Below are positions 59,115 to 64,000 of a DNA stretch of 64,000 nt, piece by piece. The position numbers and the translations under genes were made by a program. The stretch comes from Thiobacillus sp. (GTDB lineage Bacteria > Pseudomonadota > Gammaproteobacteria > Burkholderiales > Thiobacillaceae): contig NZ_JADMKC010000004.1 in NCBI RefSeq assembly GCF_018780105.1, forward strand, positions 124,001 to 188,000. The letters are read 5' to 3'. The notes under the pieces were generated by a model. It made no database searches. It was not told where the DNA came from and saw nothing but the letters and a program-made list of their open reading frames with translations. Every line of letters begins with the position of its first letter. Position 1 is the first letter of the stretch.

Positions 59115-62100
59115 CCGGGGCGGTTTGTTTCAGCCAGGCGATCAGTTCGTCCAGCGGCAGCGGCCGGCTGAGGTAATAGCCCTGCGCCTGGTCGCAGCCC
59201 ATCTCCTGCAGCATGCCCAGCAGTTTGGCGTTTTCCACGCCCTCGGCGATCACCTTGAGTCCGAGACCGTGAGCCATGGCGACGGTAGAGCGCACGATGG
59301 TGGCGTCCTGCGAGTTGTCGGCCATGCCCATGACGAATGAGCGGTCGATCTTGAGCGCGGAGAGCGGCAGCCTGCGCAGGTAGGCGAGCGACGAGTAGCC
59401 GGTGCCGAAGTCGTCCACGGCAATGTTGACCCCGGTCGCGGCGATGGACCGGAGCAGGGCCACCGAACTGTCAGGGTCGTGCATGAGGGCGGTTTCGGTC
59501 AGTTCGAGTTCGACTTCCTGGTGCGGCAGGCCGAAGCTGACGATGGCGTGTTCGAGATGGGCCACGAAGCGCCCATCCATCAGGTTACGCGCCGACAGAT
59601 TGATGGCGACAGGCTGCGTGTAGCCGAGGTCGTGCAGGCGGCGCTTGTCGGTCAGGGCCAGGTGCAGGATGGTCTGGGTGAAGGGGTGGATGACCTCGTT
59701 CATTTCCACCAGATGGATGAAGGCATCGGGATACAGCATGCCGAGCCGCGGGTTCTGCCAGCGCGCCAGCGCTTCGAAACCGATGATCTGCCGGCTGGCG
59801 ATATCGAGCTTGGGCTGGTAGTGCAGCACCATCTCGTCGTTTTGCAGGGCATGGGTCAGTTCGCCCGCGAGTGCGAGGCGTTCCGGGCTGTGGGTGTCGT
59901 AGCTGCGATCGTAGACCACTACGCCGGCGGACAGTTTTTTCGCCTGATACATGGCCACGTCGGCTGCGCGCAGCAGGGCGTGGCTGTTGTCGCCGTGTTC
60001 CGGATAAAAGGCGACGCCGATGCTGCCGCCAATCTGCAGCGCGATGCCTTCGATCATGAAGGGGCGGCGCAGCGCATCGGTGAGGTGTTGCGCCCACTCA
60101 ACCACCGCATTCCTGTCGTCCAGCCCGGTCAGCAGAATGGCGAATTCGTCACCGCCCAGACGGCAGATCAGGGTGTGCAGACCGGCGAGGGTTTGTTCCA
60201 GGCGTGGGCCGATTCCGGTCAGCAGCTGATCGCCGATGTGGTGTCCCAGCGTGTCGTTGATTTCCTTGAAGCGGTCCAGGTCCAGCAACAGCAATGCGGC
60301 GGTTTTGCCCGGCTGGCGTTCGAAGCGTTCGATCAGTTCCTGATGCAGGACCGTACGGTTGGGCAACAGGGTGAGGCTATCGTGGCGCGCCTGAAAAGCC
60401 AGGCTGATGACATGGCGCGAATTGGCAATCGCCAGCGCCACGGCATTGCTGAAGGCGTTCAGGGTTTCCAGCTCGGTTTCGCTGAAAGGCTTGTGTTCGC
60501 GATACAGCAGGCTGAGGCAACCGAGGGCCTGCTTGTTGTAGGTGATCGGAATCGAGACGCCCGCGTGCAGTCCCGCTGCGTCCAGTGCGTTTCTGATGCC
60601 GGCTTGCAAGCGTTCGTCTGCCGCAAAGTGCTCGCTGACCAGCGCGTGCTGATGGGTGAGCGCCAGCCCGCACAGGCTGCCGGCGACGGAGATTCGGGTG
60701 ATCTGCCGCAACAGGCTGGGATCGAAACCGTGGCTTGCCACCAGATCCAGTTGCGCCCCTTCCGCATCTTGCAGATAGATGGCAATGTTGGGCGCGTGGC
60801 TGAGGCCGAGCAGCGCGTTCATGGCCTCCTTCAGGATGTCGTCCAGCGCCAGCGATGCGTGGAGATGGGTGGACAGCCGGTTGATCAGGCGCAGGCTTTC
60901 GTTGCCTTCGATCAGGGCCTGGCGCGACTGTGCCAGCTCGGCTTCGGCTTTCTTGCGCTGGCTGATGTTGCGCACGGTGGCGAGGATGTGTGGCTGGCCG
61001 TCGATCAGGATGATGTTCAGCGTCACTTCCGCATCGAAAACCTTGCCGTCGAGGCGCTGGTGCTGCCACTCGAACACCTGGGTTTGCCCAGCGAACGCAG
61101 CGCCGATTTTCTCCAGCGCGGCTTCCTGCGACGGCCGTCCGTCCGCTTGAAAGGGAGGCGAAAAACGGTACGGCGTGGTGCCGATGATCTGCTCGCGGGT
61201 GCAGCCGAACATGTCCAGCGTGGCCGGGTTGCAGTCGACGAATAGGTCGCCCTGCATCAGGAAAATGCTGTCGCCGGCATGCTCGAACAGGATGCGGTAG
61301 CGCGCCAGGCTGTCGCGCAGACTAGCCTGGGCCTGCTTCTGTTCGGTCAGGTCGGCGGCGATGCCGAGGAAGCCTTCTATTTCGCCCGATGGCCCATGCA
61401 GGGCGGTGATCGAGAGGCGCACCGGGAAAGGGCTGCCATCCTTGTGCAGATGGAGCCATTCGCGTTCATCGGCTCCGCCGCGCCGGGCTTTCGCGACGAA
61501 AACGTCGAACCCCGGCTCAATGGGTTCGCCCAGTTCCTGACTGAGTTCGGCCGCGCGCTGGCGGACCTCGTCCGGGTCGTGAAATATCTCGGGATTGGCC
61601 TTGCCGATCATTTCGTCGGCGCTGTAGCCCAGCATGCGCTCGGCTGCGGCATTGAAGCTGACAATGGTGCCTGCGGTGTCGGTGGAAATGATGCTGTAAT
61701 CGGCGCCGTCCAGCACCGCCTTTTGCCATGCCAAGAGGTGTCCGACGACGGCATCGGACTCGGATTGGCGGATCAGGGCGCGGCGGTAAATCAGCGTGCC
61801 GCCGATCAGGCAGGCCAGCAGCAGGAGCGTCGGCAACACGATCCGCTGCAGCCACTCGAATACGATGGTTCGGCAGGGGACGAACGCTGCCGCAGTCAGC
61901 CCGTATTCGTCGATTCGCTCGTACGCGACGTAGTGCCTGCCGTTCAGGCGCGGCAGATCGATGGTCGTGATCCCCTTGCTGGAATGGAGCGCGGCGACTT
62001 GCTGGATGGTTTTGGGGTGTACCGGTCGTTGGTAGACCCTTTCGTAAACAGTTTGCCGGGGTCCCGCAGGCAGCGGTTGCAGATGTTGAACGTAATGGTC

Positions 62101-62763
62101 GTCGCGCAGCAGGGCGATATCGACATCGGGCGGCAGGACCGTATTGGCCAGCAGGGCGGTGCCGCCGTCGATGGAATAACCAGCGGTCATCACCGCAATG
62201 ATCTTGTCCTGGGCGTCGACGATAGGCACACGCACCGGACTGACCCAGAGTTTGAGCAAGGGCATGAAATACGGGCGGCCAATCTGCAGGTGGCCCGTGC
62301 TGAGACTTTTGCGGAAACTGTCGCGGGTTTCGGCTTGCTGCAGCAGATTCGGCAAGGCCGTATCGTCCGGGACGCCGGTGACCAGCAGCAGCTGCCCGTT
62401 TGGCCGGGCCAGGCCCAGCCCCGCCATGCCCGGGTCGATTGCACCCATTCGTTCGATCAGCGCGCGGCCGTTTGAGGGTTTGTCCAGCGCACCCAGCGCA
62501 ACCAGTTCGCTGCCCAGGCCGCGCAGCACCAGTTCGTAGTTGCGCAGGGTGGTGCGCGTGTTTTCGACCAGGGTGCTGCGGATGTACTGCAGTTGTGTCT
62601 CAGCATCGCGCCGGGTGTCGAACCAATGCCAGGTAAGCGAGAAGGCATAGGCCAGCAGGGCAAATCCGATCAGGACACGAAACAGCCCGCGCAACTGTTC
62701 GTTGCGCGGGCGTTTCGGGTTGACGGGGATGTCCGGGCTTTGGCTCAAGCTGGCAGTTCTCAC
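59101..62763 (-). CDS. Multi-domain cyclic di-GMP protein (CHASE-like, PAS, GAF, GGDEF, EAL)
   Basis: 1220 residues. First membrane helix about 28-46; a large periplasmic sensor (about 48-305); second helix about 311-331; two PAS/PAC units (about 345-465 and 470-595); a GAF domain (about 630-780); a GGDEF domain with RLGGDEFAILL (about 869-874); and an EAL domain with IGFEALARW (about 995-997) plus DDFGTGYSSLAYLR and VIAEGVENAKLL. Both GGDEF and EAL catalytic motifs are intact, so either activity may be live. Input is unknown. The start codon is GTG at 62763; there is no clear Shine-Dalgarno sequence. No cyclic di-GMP riboswitch could be found in the 159-base gap upstream. Confidence 0.92.
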   Translation of the reverse strand: MRTASLSQSPDIPVNPKRPRNEQLRGLFRVLIGFALLAYAFSLTWHWFDTRRDAETQLQYIRSTLVENTRTTLRNYELVLRGLGSELVALGALDKPSNGRALIERMGAIDPGMAGLGLARPNGQLLLVTGVPDDTALPNLLQQAETRDSFRKSLSTGHLQIGRPYFMPLLKLWVSPVRVPIVDAQDKIIAVMTAGYSIDGGTALLANTVLPPDVDIALLRDDHYVQHLQPLPAGPRQTVYERVYQRPVHPKTIQQVAALHSSKGITTIDLPRLNGRHYVAYERIDEYGLTAAAFVPCRTIVFEWLQRIVLPTLLLLACLIGGTLIYRRALIRQSESDAVVGHLLAWQKAVLDGADYSIISTDTAGTIVSFNAAAERMLGYSADEMIGKANPEIFHDPDEVRQRAAELSQELGEPIEPGFDVFVAKARRGGADEREWLHLHKDGSPFPVRLSITALHGPSGEIEGFLGIAADLTEQKQAQASLRDSLARYRILFEHAGDSIFLMQGDLFVDCNPATLDMFGCTREQIIGTTPYRFSPPFQADGRPSQEAALEKIGAAFAGQTQVFEWQHQRLDGKVFDAEVTLNIILIDGQPHILATVRNISQRKKAEAELAQSRQALIEGNESLRLINRLSTHLHASLALDDILKEAMNALLGLSHAPNIAIYLQDAEGAQLDLVASHGFDPSLLRQITRISVAGSLCGLALTHQHALVSEHFAADERLQAGIRNALDAAGLHAGVSIPITYNKQALGCLSLLYREHKPFSETELETLNAFSNAVALAIANSRHVISLAFQARHDSLTLLPNRTVLHQELIERFERQPGKTAALLLLDLDRFKEINDTLGHHIGDQLLTGIGPRLEQTLAGLHTLICRLGGDEFAILLTGLDDRNAVVEWAQHLTDALRRPFMIEGIALQIGGSIGVAFYPEHGDNSHALLRAADVAMYQAKKLSAGVVVYDRSYDTHSPERLALAGELTHALQNDEMVLHYQPKLDIASRQIIGFEALARWQNPRLGMLYPDAFIHLVEMNEVIHPFTQTILHLALTDKRRLHDLGYTQPVAINLSARNLMDGRFVAHLEHAIVSFGLPHQEVELELTETALMHDPDSSVALLRSIAATGVNIAVDDFGTGYSSLAYLRRLPLSALKIDRSFVMGMADNSQDATIVRSTVAMAHGLGLKVIAEGVENAKLLGMLQEMGCDQAQGYYLSRPLPLDELIAWLKQTAPVNAA

Positions 62764-62922
62764 ATGTTGACTGTATTAATTAAAATTAACTAAACCCGGG
62801 CCAGGCGCACGGTGGCGTCGAGGGCGTGCGCGCCTCAGCGCTGCGAACGCTATGTTTACGGCTAAACCCGCAGAAAACAATAGGGGTGTGGTCGGCCAGA
62901 CGGCCGGCGGCTCCGGACAGCG

Positions 62923-63915
62923 TTAAAACTCGGACCTGATGTCCCGGTTCAGCAGCGCGTCGACCGCCTGCGCGGCAGGCAGCCCCTCGAACAGCATCTG
63001 GCAGACCGTGCGGGTAATCGGCATGTCGACGCCCTGTTCGCTGGCAAGGGCGGCGACTTCGCGCGCGGTGGTGACGCCTTCGGCGACATGGCCGAGTTCG
63101 CTGAGTATGGTGTCGAGATTCTGGCCGCGCGCCAGACGCAGCCCCACTTGGCGGTTGCGCGAGAGGTCGCCGGTCGTGGTGAGGATCAGGTCGCCGAGTC
63201 CGGACAGCCCCATGAAGGTTTCGACGTGGCCGCCGAGCTGGACGCCGAGGCGGGTCATTTCAGCCAGTCCGCGTGTAATCAGCGCGGCGCGCGCGTTGTG
63301 CCCGAGCTGCAGGCCGTCGCAAATGCCGGCGGCGATCGCCATGACGTTTTTCAGTGCGCCGCCGATCTCGACTCCGATGACGTCGTCATGGGCATAGATG
63401 CGCAGGCGCTGGCCGGACAATGCTGCGGCCAGGCGTTGCGCCAGTACGCGGTCATGCGAGGCGAGGGTGAGCGCAGTGGGGTAGCCCTGTGCCACTTCCT
63501 GAGCAAAGCTGGGGCCGGATAGCGCGCCGGATTGCGCGTGGGCGGGCAGCAGCTCAGCAATCAGCTGGTGCGGCAGCTTGCGGCTGCCGGGTTCGAAGCC
63601 CTTGCACACCCACAGCAGCGGCGGCAGTGCGGGATGCTGCGCGAGGGCCGCGAGGGTGGGGCGCAGCGCGCCGCTGGGCACGGCGATGACAATCAGCTCG
63701 GCGGCGTCGACGACAGCGGTGAAATCCGGGTTGAATCGCAGACTGTCCGGCAACGGGCAGCCGGGCAGATAGCGGGTGTTGACGTGCTGGGCGCGCATGG
63801 CGTCGAGTTCGCCCGCATTGCGTCCCCACAGACTGACGCTGTGGTGGGACGCCCAGCTGGCCGCCAGCGCGGTGCCCCAGGCGCCGGCGCCGAGTACGCC
63901 AAGTTTCATGCTCAT
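62923..63915 (-). CDS. gpsA: Glycerol-3-phosphate dehydrogenase [NAD(P)+]
   Basis: Makes sn-glycerol-3-phosphate for phospholipid synthesis. 330 residues from MSMKLGVLGAGAWGTALAAS. The nucleotide loop is GAGAWG; further motifs are LWVCKGFEPGS, LSGPSFAQEVAQGYPTA, IGVEIGGALKNVMAIAAGIC and GLSGLGDLILTTTGDLSRNR. A second in-frame ATG at 63909 is equally possible. It precedes the EAL-protein gene on the same strand. Confidence 0.96.
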   Translation of the reverse strand: MSMKLGVLGAGAWGTALAASWASHHSVSLWGRNAGELDAMRAQHVNTRYLPGCPLPDSLRFNPDFTAVVDAAELIVIAVPSGALRPTLAALAQHPALPPLLWVCKGFEPGSRKLPHQLIAELLPAHAQSGALSGPSFAQEVAQGYPTALTLASHDRVLAQRLAAALSGQRLRIYAHDDVIGVEIGGALKNVMAIAAGICDGLQLGHNARAALITRGLAEMTRLGVQLGGHVETFMGLSGLGDLILTTTGDLSRNRQVGLRLARGQNLDTILSELGHVAEGVTTAREVAALASEQGVDMPITRTVCQMLFEGLPAAQAVDALLNRDIRSEF

Positions 63916-63936
63916 AAGCGGGCCCGCGCCATGCGT

Positions 63937-64000
63937 TTACCGGCCCCAGGCTTCGTGTGCGGGCAGCCAGCCGGTCAGGCCGTCGGCATGCTTCACCGGC
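63937..64000 (-). CDS. C-terminal end of an SH3-like domain protein (partial)
   Basis: The frame on the minus strand, open to the end of the window, gives PVKHADGLTGWLPAHEAWGR then a stop. The HADGLTGWL...WG ending resembles bacterial SH3 (SH3_3) domains that end in Trp-Gly, and such genes often precede gpsA in betaproteobacteria. Only 20 residues are visible, 21 bases before gpsA, so the family is a guess. Confidence 0.5.
   Translation of the reverse strand, partial: PVKHADGLTGWLPAHEAWGR

Noticed and set aside
62764-62922. Possible cyclic di-GMP riboswitch in the leader of the EAL protein
   Set aside because: No GEMM-type core sequences or matching stems were found on the minus strand; a short CGGCC/GGCCG hairpin near gpsA lacks a T run.

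Overview
This 64 kb window is a high-GC chromosomal segment of a betaproteobacterium. It carries only housekeeping-type genes: no tRNA or rRNA gene, insertion sequence, phage gene or CRISPR array was seen. A Thiobacillus-like autotrophic sulfur oxidiser (Nitrosomonadales) is the best guess. This is inferred from a proteobacterial phosphoribulokinase, a c4-type dihaem cytochrome beside a System II (ResB/CcsB) cytochrome c maturation pair, a glutamate-cysteine ligase of the type described from Thiobacillus/Acidithiobacillus relatives, and the gene order gshA-gshB-apbE-PTS. Taxonomy is inference, because no marker RNA is present.

Layout. 1-1.4 kb: the end of a SAM methyltransferase and a convergent FeeM-like N-acyltransferase. 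1.5-7.9 kb: hemB, a candidate small RNA, engB, cytochrome c4, resB, ccsB and a thioredoxin-like protein. This block joins haem synthesis to haem attachment. 8-12.3 kb: aroQ-accB-accC-prmA-zinc-ribbon protein, the start of fatty acid synthesis. 12.3-18.5 kb: a tandem glycine riboswitch followed by gcvT-gcvH-gcvPA-DUF3144-tpx-gcvPB-dgkA, with two copies of a palindromic repeat placed directly before gcvPA and gcvPB. 18.6-20.1 kb: a FimV/HubP-related membrane protein.

20.2-30 kb is a long minus-strand run: leuS-lptE-holA-proA-nadD-rsfS-rlmH-maf-rng, then a DNA glycosylase. 30-32.6 kb has a TraB/GumN protein, a GlcG/HbpS-like protein and phosphoribulokinase with a recognisable promoter and terminator. 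32.7-35.3 kb is an exported formylglycine-type arylsulfatase bracketed by two look-alike bidirectional terminators. 35.3-43.4 kb carries prlC, a gamma-carbonic anhydrase, thioredoxin-like proteins, ettA, a CHASE-GGDEF protein, a YhcH protein, slyX and hemJ. 43.4-47.9 kb has an RNA methyltransferase, a zinc-sensing (CZB) diguanylate cyclase and pilT-pilU. 47.9-52.4 kb is yggS-proC-yggT-yggU and a bacterial dynamin-like GTPase. 52.4-58.1 kb is a minus-strand run gshA-gshB-apbE-EIIA-HPr-EI, a regulatory PTS without a sugar permease. 58.2-64 kb has trmL, an unknown membrane protein, a large PAS-GAF-GGDEF-EAL protein, gpsA and the tail of an SH3-like protein.

The strongest candidate for something undescribed is the four-hairpin structure at about 2574-2676 between hemB and engB. 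It ends in an intrinsic terminator, exposes an anti-Shine-Dalgarno loop, and points at the 3' end of engB, the position held by Spot 42 in Escherichia coli and ErsA in Pseudomonas. Other points of interest are the palindromic repeat families fused to gene starts, the terminator-bracketed sulfatase, the head-to-head overlapping start codons of tlpA and hemJ, and the dynamin-like protein coupled to proC-yggT-yggU.
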